NCBI GenBank assembly: GCA_947481575.1
Contig: CANKGV010000001.1
Span: 247,816 to 311,815 of the forward strand
Length of the DNA stretch: 64,000 nucleotides
DNA from: Alphaproteobacteria bacterium
GTDB lineage: Bacteria; Pseudomonadota; Alphaproteobacteria; UBA2966; CAIVPW01
Reading direction: 5' to 3'
Below, piece after piece: positions 57,348-64,000 of the stretch (the first letter of the stretch is position 1; each line of letters starts with the position of its first letter). The notes beneath the pieces were generated by a model. That model searched no databases and was not told where the DNA came from. It saw only the letters and a list, made by a program, of their open reading frames with translations. A program made the translations under genes and the position numbers.

Positions 57348-58472
57348 ATGTACATCACGAATTCGCGCAACTTCATCGGCGCCGCGGTCATTGCCTCAGC
57401 GCTATTGGCTCCCTTTGCCGCTGGCGCCGCCGGCATCCCGATCGACGAAGCGCGCGGTGGCATCCCGACCTTGGCCCCGATTCTGGAGCTGCGGATGCCC
57501 GGCGTGGTGAGCATCGCCGTTCAGGGCACCGCCCAGGGCCAGCGCAACGGCCAACAGGTGCAGCGCCAGACCCAAGGCGCCGGCTCCGGCGTCATCGTCG
57601 ATGCTGCCAAGGGCTACATCCTGACCAACAACCATGTGGTGGATGGCGCCAATAAGATCACCGTTGGCCTTTCCGACGGGCGCGTACTCGACGCCAAGGT
57701 GGTGGGCCGCGACGACCAGACCGACATCGCATTGGTGCAGGTGACTGCCGATCGCCTGACGGCTTTGCCGCTCGGCGACTCCAACTCCCTGCGCGTCGGT
57801 GACTTCGTGATCGCGATCGGCAACCCGTTCGGGCTGAGCCAGACCGTGACGTCCGGCATCATCAGCGCGCTCGGCCGCGGCAATATGGGCATCGAAGGCT
57901 ACGAGGACTTCATCCAGACCGACGCGTCGATCAACCCGGGCAACTCGGGCGGCGCGCTCATCGACATGAACGGCAAACTGATCGGCATCAACACCGCGAT
58001 CGTCGGCCCGAGCGGAGGCAACATCGGTATCGGCTTTGCCGTGCCGGTGAACATGGTCCGCTCGGTCATGGACCAGTTGATCGCCTATGGCGACGTGAAG
58101 CGCGGCCGCCTCGGCGTTGGCATCGCCGACATCAGCCCGGCCACGACCGGACGCAGCGAAGCAACGATCGGCGCACTGATCACCAGCATCCAGCCCGGCT
58201 CGGCCGCAGAACAGGCCGGCTTGGCGGTGAACGACGTGGTGGTGAGCTTCAACGGCGCCGCTGTGCGTGACGCCCGCGACCTGGCCAACCGCGTTGGCTT
58301 GGTTCGGCTAGGCGGCACCGCCGAAGTGATTGTGCTCCGCAACGGCGCGCGCAAGACGTTCGCGGTCAAGGTGTTGGACGGCCAACAAGCCAATGCCGCC
58401 GACCCGATCGTCCCGCGTCCCGCGAACTACACTGGCGCCATCAATGTGACCGCGCCCGCCAGCGTTATCTAG
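57348..58472 (+). CDS. HtrA/Deg-family periplasmic serine protease with one PDZ domain
   Basis: 374 residues from the ATG at 57348, with GAGGTGA upstream. Signal peptide to about residue 28. Trypsin-like triad: His96 (TNNHVVDG), Asp126 (QTDIALV), Ser200 (NPGNSGGAL). One PDZ domain (about 240-335: GRLGVGIADISPAT, GLAVNDVVVSFNGAAVRDARDLA). DegP and DegQ have two PDZ domains; this is nearer DegS in layout but exported rather than membrane-anchored. Its place beside a two-component system suggests envelope-stress control, an inference. Confidence 0.93.
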   Translation: MYITNSRNFIGAAVIASALLAPFAAGAAGIPIDEARGGIPTLAPILELRMPGVVSIAVQGTAQGQRNGQQVQRQTQGAGSGVIVDAAKGYILTNNHVVDGANKITVGLSDGRVLDAKVVGRDDQTDIALVQVTADRLTALPLGDSNSLRVGDFVIAIGNPFGLSQTVTSGIISALGRGNMGIEGYEDFIQTDASINPGNSGGALIDMNGKLIGINTAIVGPSGGNIGIGFAVPVNMVRSVMDQLIAYGDVKRGRLGVGIADISPATTGRSEATIGALITSIQPGSAAEQAGLAVNDVVVSFNGAAVRDARDLANRVGLVRLGGTAEVIVLRNGARKTFAVKVLDGQQANAADPIVPRPANYTGAINVTAPASVI

Positions 58473-58516
58473 CCTCCTCGGCAGCAGCGGCCTTTCCCGG
58501 CCGCGGTTGCCGCTAG

Positions 58517-58557
58517 ACCCCAGAGGCGTTCCCCCCGCCTCTGGGGTTTCCTTTTTT
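58517..58557 (+). terminator. Intrinsic terminator after the HtrA gene
   Basis: ACCCCAGAGGCG pairs with CGCCTCTGGGGT (12-bp perfect stem, 7-base loop), followed by TTCCTTTTTTT. This is the clearest rho-independent terminator in the window, 45 bp after the stop codon. Confidence 0.9.
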
Positions 58558-58628
58558 TGGGGTCCCTTCTCGTGGCTGCGGCCGGCTTCTAGTATGGCTG
58601 CCGGTGCAAGTCTCGCGGGTCCGCTTTT

Positions 58629-59678
58629 GTGGCAACGCCAACTTCGTCGTCCTTTGCCCGAGCGGCGGAAGCGGACGGCAGGGGAACTCCGCTGTGGGCG
58701 TTTGTAGCGGCGCTTGTCGCGCTCCTGGGCATCTTTGCAGCAAGCAGGCTGCACCCTGGCGTTGGTGATGTCTTTGTGGCCGGTGGCGATCGGCTCGCCG
58801 TAATCGACCACCTACCGATTTACGACGTTGCCGAGACGAAGGTCGCCCATGCGCGCGCTGTGCCCCCGTTTACCGTGGGGCTGTTCGGCAATAGCCGCGT
58901 CATTCAAGTGGGAGTGGCTGCGTTAGCTACAGACGCCGGTGGCGCGTTCAACTTCGCAGTGCCCGGCACTGGATTTCGCCAGAGCGTGGCACTGCTCGAA
59001 GTTCTGGTCAGCGGCGGCCGCGCGCCGCGCATCGCGGTGATCAGCCTCGACTCGTTTTGGTCGGTCACCGGGCGCACGGAATACCCCGGCGTCGTGTCCC
59101 GAGTGCGGATTGCCGTTGCCGATACGTGGTGGCTGGTGCGCCACCGCCAATGGCACCTTGCGGCAAGCGCGGTGGTGGACGATGTCCGGACCGAGCGTGA
59201 TGGCCTGCTCGGCGTCCTCAGTGGTGCGGCGCTCGTGGAACGACTGCGCCTGTAGGCGCCTGCAGGTACGCTCAGGCCGCCCGCCGGCGTGCCCTACGCC
59301 TTGGACGGGAGCCGCACCCCGCGCCTCGTTTTGGATCCGGATCTCAACTTGGAAGTCTATCCAGGGTACTCGCTGTGGGCCGCGTACCTTTCCCGCGACC
59401 TCGAACGGTTGGAACGTTTGGGCGAACGGGGTGTTCGCATCATCGTCTACGAATCGCCGATTGCCCCGCAGACGCACCTGACCGGGCCACCCGCCGACAT
59501 CAAGCTCGCGGAACGCCGACGGGCCGACTTTTTTGGCGAGTGTGCAACGACGCGTTACGTCGAGTGCAGTGCCGCGCCGACGTTGCTGGCCCCTGGTTGG
59601 ATGGACTGCTGTCACGCCCCCGGCGTTCCGCTGGGCGAGTTCATCGCCGGGCTCATCGCCAAGGAGCCGCGCAAATAG
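58629..59678 (+). pseudogene. SGNH-like acyl-esterase/transferase gene with an in-frame amber codon
   Basis: One reading frame of 350 codons from a GTG start, broken only by TAG at 59253-59255 (residue 209). The first part has a membrane segment (about 22-40) and GLFGNSRVIQVG, the block carrying the likely nucleophilic Ser of SGNH/AlgX-DltD-like proteins partnered with MBOAT enzymes. The part after the stop continues in the same frame (PYALDGSRTPRLVLDPDLN...) to 59678 and ends at the MBOAT start. This looks like a point nonsense mutation, a sequencing error or readthrough. The product would act in the periplasm on an acylated glycan. Confidence 0.8.
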
Positions 59679-61039
59679 TATTCACGACATTCACCTTCCT
59701 GTTCGTGTTTCTGCCAGCGACCCTGGTCGCAGCATTCCTGCTGGTGCCGCGCGAATTGCGCGGATGGCTGCTGATTGCGGCTTCGTTGGCGTTTTACGCC
59801 GTGGCCGGCGCCGGCTACGCGCTCTTGCTGGCCGGCTCCGTGGTGTGGGTGTTCGGCGTCACGGCGTCGCCGGCCACACCAGGAAGCCGCGTGCGGCTGT
59901 TGCTCGCGATCAGCGTTCCGTTAGCCGCCCTATTGGTCTTCAAGTACATGGGGTTCGTGCTGGGCACGCTGGCATCGGTGCCTGGCCTCGCCGAACCCAG
60001 AGAGTCGTTGCTTCACGCCGTCGCGTTGCCGGCCGGAATATCGTTCTACACGTTCACGTTGGTGGCGTTCGCTGTGGACCGCTTCCGCGGCGAGGTTCCC
60101 CTACCGCGGTTTCGCGACTTTGCGCTGTACGTAACGTTCTTCCCGCACTTGGTGGCTGGCCCCATCCTGCGATACGCGGACGTCCGAGGCGCGCTCGATC
60201 AACTATCGAAGTACCGCCCGACAGCCGCCGACTGGAGTCTCGCCGCCGGCTATTTTGGCTTCGGCCTAATTGCGAAATTGTTGCTGGCGGACGGGATCGC
60301 CGCTGCCGCCGCACCGTTCGCCCGCGCGCCTGACACCCTACGCATTGACGGCGCGATGTTCTCGACACTGGCTTACAGCTTCCAGATCTACTTCGACTTC
60401 TATGGCTATTCGTTGATGGCCATCGGCCTTGCCGGCCTGTTTGGCTTCCGCTTCCCCGACAACTTCGCTCGCCCCTACGAGTCGCTCAATCCGCGCGAAT
60501 TTTGGCGCCGGTGGCACATCACATTGTCGTTCTGGATTCGCGACTACCTCTACGTGCCGCTGGGGGGCAATCGCCACTACATCCGAAACATGGTCTTGGT
60601 CTTCTCGGCGTGTGGACTGTGGCACGGTGCCGGCGGGAACTTCGTCGCATGGGGGTTATTCCACGCAGCACTGGTGATCCTGTACCGCGCCGTGCATCCC
60701 GTTTGGGATCGGCTGAATCCGCTTGGTCAGCGAATTCTGACATTCGCGCTCGTCTCGATCGGCTGGACGCTGTTCCGATACGACTTTGGGCACGCCGCAG
60801 AATTGTTCCGTAGTCTCGTCGGGGCCGGCGGCGACGCGGCACCGAACCCCGCTTCCTGGCTTTGGTTGGGCGTGGTTACCGTAGTGTGCTTCACGGTCCG
60901 CCCCGAACCCATTGTCGCGTGGGCCCAGTCGGCGCCACGCGGCGTGGCTGGCGCCTACGGCGTGGCGCTGGGGTCCCTGGTGGCGGTGTCGCTCTTGTTC
61001 CTCGATCGATCGACCGACTTCATCTATTTCCGGTTCTGA
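59675..61039 (+). CDS. MBOAT-family membrane-bound O-acyltransferase (AlgI/DltB-like)
   Basis: 454 residues if it starts at the ATA at 59675, which gives the usual M-V-F-T-T beginning and has AAGGAG 8 bases upstream; the first conventional codon is a GTG at 59705 inside the first membrane segment. It shows about ten to twelve hydrophobic segments. The MBOAT core FWRRWHITLSFWIRDYLYVPLGG and GLWHGAGGNFVAWGLFH holds His281 and the catalytic His317. MBOATs move acyl groups across the inner membrane to exported polysaccharides. It overlaps the preceding SGNH gene (ATAG), with which it should form one acylation unit. Confidence 0.9.
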   Translation: MVFTTFTFLFVFLPATLVAAFLLVPRELRGWLLIAASLAFYAVAGAGYALLLAGSVVWVFGVTASPATPGSRVRLLLAISVPLAALLVFKYMGFVLGTLASVPGLAEPRESLLHAVALPAGISFYTFTLVAFAVDRFRGEVPLPRFRDFALYVTFFPHLVAGPILRYADVRGALDQLSKYRPTAADWSLAAGYFGFGLIAKLLLADGIAAAAAPFARAPDTLRIDGAMFSTLAYSFQIYFDFYGYSLMAIGLAGLFGFRFPDNFARPYESLNPREFWRRWHITLSFWIRDYLYVPLGGNRHYIRNMVLVFSACGLWHGAGGNFVAWGLFHAALVILYRAVHPVWDRLNPLGQRILTFALVSIGWTLFRYDFGHAAELFRSLVGAGGDAAPNPASWLWLGVVTVVCFTVRPEPIVAWAQSAPRGVAGAYGVALGSLVAVSLLFLDRSTDFIYFRF

Positions 61040-61146
61040 CTGCCGCGCTGTAGCCCTGTCGGGACGCCGCCAAAACTGCTATTGCGACCTCCCCGCTGGG
61101 TGCGATTTTGCGCTCGGTGCGACGCGGCAAAGCGCAGGGAGTCGCC

Positions 61147-61785
61147 ATGTTTCCCAAACGCCTCAGCGAAGGATATCGCGCGTTTCTGGGCGGCCGGTTC
61201 ATGGCCGAGCGTTCGCGCTATCGCATGCTGGCCGAAGCCGGGCAGCAGCCGGAGATCATGGTGGTGGGCTGCGTCGACAGCCGCGTCTCGCCGGAAGTGA
61301 TCTTCGACGCCGCGCCGGGTGAACTGCTGGTGGTGCGCAACGTTGCTAATCTGGTGCCGCGCTACGAGCCACAAGGCGACTCGCAGCACGGCACCAGCGC
61401 AGCGCTGGAGTTTGGCGTGCGCGCCTTGGGCGTGAAGCACGTGGTGGTCCTGGGCCACGCGTTCTGCGGTGGCATCCGCGCCTTCGCCGACCATCACGAG
61501 CCGGTGTACCGCGGCGACTTTATCGGCCGCTGGATGTCGCAAATCGCACCCGCCGCGGCCAGCGTCGGCGAGCGCACGGGGCCTGAGGACACCGACTACC
61601 TGCACCGGCTTGAGTTCGCTTCGGTGGAACTGAGTCTGCAGAATCTGATGACCTTCCCCTGGCTGCGCGCGCAGGTGGAGGCCGGCAAGTTGGCGCTGCA
61701 CGGCGCATATTTCGGCGTCGCCACCGGGCATTTGCTGGTGCGCGACCCGGAGTCCGGCCGCTTCGAGCAGGTCACCGGGCCCTAA
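61147..61785 (+). CDS. Beta-carbonic anhydrase
   Basis: 212 residues from the ATG at 61147 with AGGGAG upstream. It interconverts carbon dioxide and bicarbonate. Zinc ligands Cys42, His104 and Cys107, with the Asp44-Arg46 dyad, are all present (GCVDSRVSPE and LGHAFCGGI). It is 107 bp after the MBOAT gene and 50 bp before comM; no functional link is evident. Confidence 0.96.
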   Translation: MFPKRLSEGYRAFLGGRFMAERSRYRMLAEAGQQPEIMVVGCVDSRVSPEVIFDAAPGELLVVRNVANLVPRYEPQGDSQHGTSAALEFGVRALGVKHVVVLGHAFCGGIRAFADHHEPVYRGDFIGRWMSQIAPAAASVGERTGPEDTDYLHRLEFASVELSLQNLMTFPWLRAQVEAGKLALHGAYFGVATGHLLVRDPESGRFEQVTGP

Positions 61786-61835
61786 CCGCTTGCGCGGGTG
61801 ACGCGCTCCCCTAGTATTCAGCGGGGGAGTGGCCG

Positions 61836-63344
61836 GTGGTTGCACGCGTCAGCACGGTAGCCTTTCAGGGCATCGACGTTTTAGACGTCGATGTGCAGGT
61901 GCAGGTAGCCGCCGGGTTGCCGGCGTTCACGATCGTTGGCCTCCCTGACAAGGCGGTGGCCGAGAGCCGCGAGCGGGTGCGCGCGGCACTGAGCGCGATC
62001 GGGCTGGCATTGCCGCCCAAGCGCATCACGGTGAACCTTTCCCCTGCCGACATGGTGAAAGAAGGCAGCCACTTCGACCTGCCGATCGCGTTGGCGCTGC
62101 TGACCGCGATGGGCGTCCTGGCGGCCGAGGATACTGCCGGATACGTCGCCCTGGGCGAGTTGGGCCTGGACGGTACCATCGCACGGGTGGCGGGCGTCCT
62201 TCCGGCGGCGATCGGTGCGGCGGCGGCCGGCAAGGGCGTGCTGTGTCCGGCCGCGTGCGGCGGCGAGGCGGCATGGGCCGCCGACGCCGAGGTGCTGGCG
62301 CCGGCGAGCCTGCTGGCGATCATCAACCACTTCAAGGGTACGCAGGTGCTGACCACGCCGCGCCCGAGCGTGGTGGCCGAGAGCGGACGCCTGCTCGACC
62401 TCTCCGACATCAAGGGCCAGGAGACCGCGAAACGCGCGCTGGAAGTGGCGGCTGCGGGTGGCCACAACCTGTTAATGATCGGCCCGCCGGGCTCCGGCAA
62501 GTCGATGCTGGCCGCGCGCCTGCCGGGAATCTTGCCGCCGATGGACGCGGGGGAAACGCTAGCGGTGAGCATGATCCAGTCCGTGGCAGGGCTGCTGGCC
62601 GATGGCGCCCTCACCCGCACCCGGCCGTTCCGCGACCCGCACCATTCGGCATCGATGGCGGCGATGGTGGGCGGCGGCACGCGGGCGCGGCCGGGCGAAG
62701 TTTCGCTGGCCCACGGGGGCGTGCTGTTCTTGGACGAGCTGCCGGAGTTTTCGCGGCAAGTGCTGGAGGCATTGCGCCAGCCGCTCGAAACCGGGCGCGT
62801 GACGGTCGCGCGCGCCAACGGCCATGTGACCTATCCAGCGCGGGTGATGTTCGTCGCCGCGATGAACCCGTGCAAGTGCGGATATCTGGCGGACCCGGCG
62901 CGCGGATGCGGGCGGGCACCCAAATGCGGGCGGGAGTACCAGGCAAAGATCTCCGGTCCGCTGTTCGACCGCATCGACTTGCACGTGGATGTGCCGGCGG
63001 TCGACGTGGCCGATTTGACGCTGCCGCCGCCGGCGGAAGGTTCGGCGGCGGTGGCGCAGCGTGTAGCGGCGGCGCGCGCGATTCAGTCCGAACGGTATCG
63101 TGCCGACGCCATCCGCACCAACGCGGAGGCGGACGGCGAGGTGCTTACGCTGGCGGCACAACCCGACGCAGACGGCACGAAGCTCCTGACCAACGCAGCG
63201 AAGTCCATGGGGCTAAGTGCGCGCGGCTACCACCGCGTACTGCGGGTCGCGCGCACGCTGGCTGACCTTGCCGGCGGTGGCGCGGTGCGGCGCATTCACA
63301 TCGCGGAGGCGCTGAGCTACCGGCGGATCGCTGTCGGCGCGTAG
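61836..63344 (+). CDS. comM: ComM/YifB magnesium-chelatase-like AAA+ ATPase
   Basis: 502 residues from a GTG start with GGGGGAG 6 bases upstream. The N-terminal domain (STVAFQGIDVLDVDVQVQV, SPADMVKEGSHFDLPIALALL) precedes the AAA+ core: Walker A GPPGSGKSMLAARLPGILPPM, Walker B LFLDELPEF, and the four-Cys insertion around NPCKCGYLADPARGC. In other bacteria ComM is a branch-migration helicase for natural transformation. The C-terminal helical domain ends ALSYRRI. Confidence 0.96.
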   Translation: MVARVSTVAFQGIDVLDVDVQVQVAAGLPAFTIVGLPDKAVAESRERVRAALSAIGLALPPKRITVNLSPADMVKEGSHFDLPIALALLTAMGVLAAEDTAGYVALGELGLDGTIARVAGVLPAAIGAAAAGKGVLCPAACGGEAAWAADAEVLAPASLLAIINHFKGTQVLTTPRPSVVAESGRLLDLSDIKGQETAKRALEVAAAGGHNLLMIGPPGSGKSMLAARLPGILPPMDAGETLAVSMIQSVAGLLADGALTRTRPFRDPHHSASMAAMVGGGTRARPGEVSLAHGGVLFLDELPEFSRQVLEALRQPLETGRVTVARANGHVTYPARVMFVAAMNPCKCGYLADPARGCGRAPKCGREYQAKISGPLFDRIDLHVDVPAVDVADLTLPPPAEGSAAVAQRVAAARAIQSERYRADAIRTNAEADGEVLTLAAQPDADGTKLLTNAAKSMGLSARGYHRVLRVARTLADLAGGGAVRRIHIAEALSYRRIAVGA

Positions 63345-63404
63345 GCAAGACCGTTGCCGCAACGCCGGTACATCCGGCGCTGCGGCACGTCAGTGTGCGG
63401 ACGC

Positions 63405-63707
63405 CTACTGAACGATCCGGGTCGGATTGCTGGTCACGATCTTGGTGACCTCGTTGCCGGCAGTGCCGAGGTAGTAGACCGTGGCCGACTGGCCAACCTT
63501 CAGTTCGCTCATGTCGAGCTGGGTCGTGAGCGAGTACGTGACGTTGTTGTCGAGCTTCACGGTGTCCGCCGACATGTTGACGGCGACAATCGTGCCCGCG
63601 GCGGACTTCGCTTCGCCCATGGACTGCGCGAGGGCGGGAAGCGCATAGGCTCCCACCGCCAACGTCAAGGCGGCGGCAGTGAACGCGGCATAGATGTTCT
63701 TTGACAT
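63405..63707 (-). CDS. Small exported protein, DUF1344-like
   Basis: 100 residues from the ATG at 63707. Signal peptide ends near PALAQ-S. The mature part AAGTIVAVNMSADTVKLDNN, then YSLTTQLDMSELKVGQSATVYYL resembles DUF1344 OB-like proteins and the one at 56141. It is 60 bp from the end of the convergent comM. An IS21-family element end lies 75 bp upstream of the start and may affect its promoter. Confidence 0.78.
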   Translation of the reverse strand: MSKNIYAAFTAAALTLAVGAYALPALAQSMGEAKSAAGTIVAVNMSADTVKLDNNVTYSLTTQLDMSELKVGQSATVYYLGTAGNEVTKIVTSNPTRIVQ

Positions 63708-63789
63708 AGGCGTACTCCAAATCAGGATGCGGTATGAACTCGGCTTGCTTCTGCTTTGCATGCCCGTGTCACGGACTGGGGTGTCAACG

Positions 63790-63832
63790 CCGGAGTAAAA
63801 ATGCATCAGTCGGCCGGAGCAAAAGTGCATCA
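63790..63832. repeat. IS21 terminal repeats
   Basis: CCGGAGTAAAAATGCATCA (63790-63808) and CCGGAGCAAAAGTGCATCA (63814-63832) are 19-bp direct repeats differing at two positions, 24 bp apart. Such repeats just inside the tip are the transposase-binding sites of IS21-family elements. Confidence 0.8.
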
Positions 63833-63841
63833 CGGCTGATG

Positions 63842-63873
63842 GCAGTAAGGCCCCCCGAGGGGGGCCTTACTGC
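63842..63873. terminator. Perfect 32-bp palindrome inside the IS21 end
   Basis: GCAGTAAGGCCCCCC and GGGGGGCCTTACTGC form a 15-bp perfect stem around GA, 8 bp beyond the istB stop. It would end istB transcription or block transcription entering from outside. Confidence 0.6.
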
Positions 63874-63881
63874 GTGACCGT

Positions 63882-64000
63882 TTATTGCTCGGGCGGGCTG
63901 TCGGGAAGGTCTGCGGCGCGGGCAGCGCGCGGGCGTCGTTTGCTCTGCTTGAGCCGGTAGCTGTCACCGTTCATCTCGAGGATGTGGACGTGGTGGGTGA
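63882..64000 (-). CDS. istB: IstB-like ATP-binding protein of IS21, C-terminal fragment
   Basis: The last 39 codons are visible: THHVHILEMNGDSYRLKQSK, then RRPRAARAADLPDSPPEQ and a TAA at 63884. The HILEMNGxSYRLKxS block is the usual end of IstB, the AAA+ helper of the IS21 transposase IstA. The rest is beyond the window. Confidence 0.8.
   Translation of the reverse strand, partial: THHVHILEMNGDSYRLKQSKRRPRAARAADLPDSPPEQ

Larger units (their letters stand above)
63782..64000 (-). mobile_element. IS21-family insertion sequence, one end only
   Basis: The element begins TGTCAACG at 63782 and runs off the window. It has the IS21-type repeated terminal sequences (63790-63832) and the 3' end of istB. 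The transposase gene istA and the other end, so the target duplication, lie outside. Inserted upstream of the gene at 63405-63707. Confidence 0.8.

Noticed and set aside
59289..59678. A separate gene for the second half of the SGNH protein
   Set aside because: It is in the same frame as the upstream half, has no ribosome-binding site and begins inside what should be one domain; a single amber change is simpler.

Overview
The window is a GC-rich bacterial chromosome segment, almost wholly coding. Gene content and order point to an alphaproteobacterium, probably of the Rhodospirillales in the broad sense. The markers are the long tsaB-mucR-fur-plsC-miaB-phoH-ybeY-corC-lnt-HTH-metK-trmB-rimP-nusA-ylxR-infB-rbfA-truB-rpsO-pnp run, the hrcA-grpE / rph-rdgB-hemW head-to-head arrangement, a MucR/Ros regulator, an Irr-like Fur-family gene and DUF2244/DUF1848/DUF2333 proteins. 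The placement is an inference; there is no rRNA in the window, and I found no tRNA by eye.

Layout. (1) 1-22280, nearly all on the minus strand: the start of an Irr-like Fur-family regulator, a flavin oxidoreductase, then the information-processing run listed above, with many ATGA-type overlaps. (2) 22323-29478: a polysaccharide deacetylase, a Bax-like glucosaminidase, a DUF2333 protein, a frameshifted alpha-glucan phosphorylase, an RsbW-like kinase overlapping a phosphopantetheinyl transferase, and a DUF2244 membrane protein. (3) 29497-37109: dapB, dnaJ, a DUF962 gene and dnaK, then a DUF1848 gene, a small secreted protein, grpE and hrcA. (4) 37231-43424: a Fur-box-preceded ferric iron ABC transporter (fbpABC) and katG, lying between hrcA and rph, which are often close neighbours in related genomes. 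(5) 43665-51049: rph-rdgB-hemW, then lpoA / rsmI-yraN-BON and gshB-pyrE. (6) 51207-52941: a complete LuxR/LuxI quorum-sensing pair with a clear lux box and a 71-aa downstream ORF. (7) 53079-58472: a NADP-dependent oxidoreductase, an EnvZ/OmpR-type two-component system, two small exported proteins (one with EF-hands) and an HtrA protease. (8) 58629-64000: an SGNH/MBOAT acylation pair whose first gene has an in-frame amber codon and whose second seems to start at ATA, a beta-carbonic anhydrase, comM, a small exported DUF1344-like protein, and the end of an IS21-family element.

Regulation. Two near-identical imperfect palindromes (core TTAGARGTATTCYARA) lie in front of the Irr-like gene (156-172) and in front of katG (41118-41134). 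This suggests one Fur-family peroxide/iron/heme regulon with autoregulation. A different, classic Fur-type site (37231-37245) precedes fbpA. A lux box (51984-52003) precedes luxI.

Oddities: three coding lesions or near-cognate starts (glgP frameshift near 26114, amber at 59253, ATA start at 59675), probable CTG starts for metK and phoH, a histone-H1-like tail on YbeY, a MucR finger lacking a zinc-ligand His, and a sensor kinase whose H-box Pro is replaced by Thr. I found no CRISPR array, no phage genes and no convincing known riboswitch.
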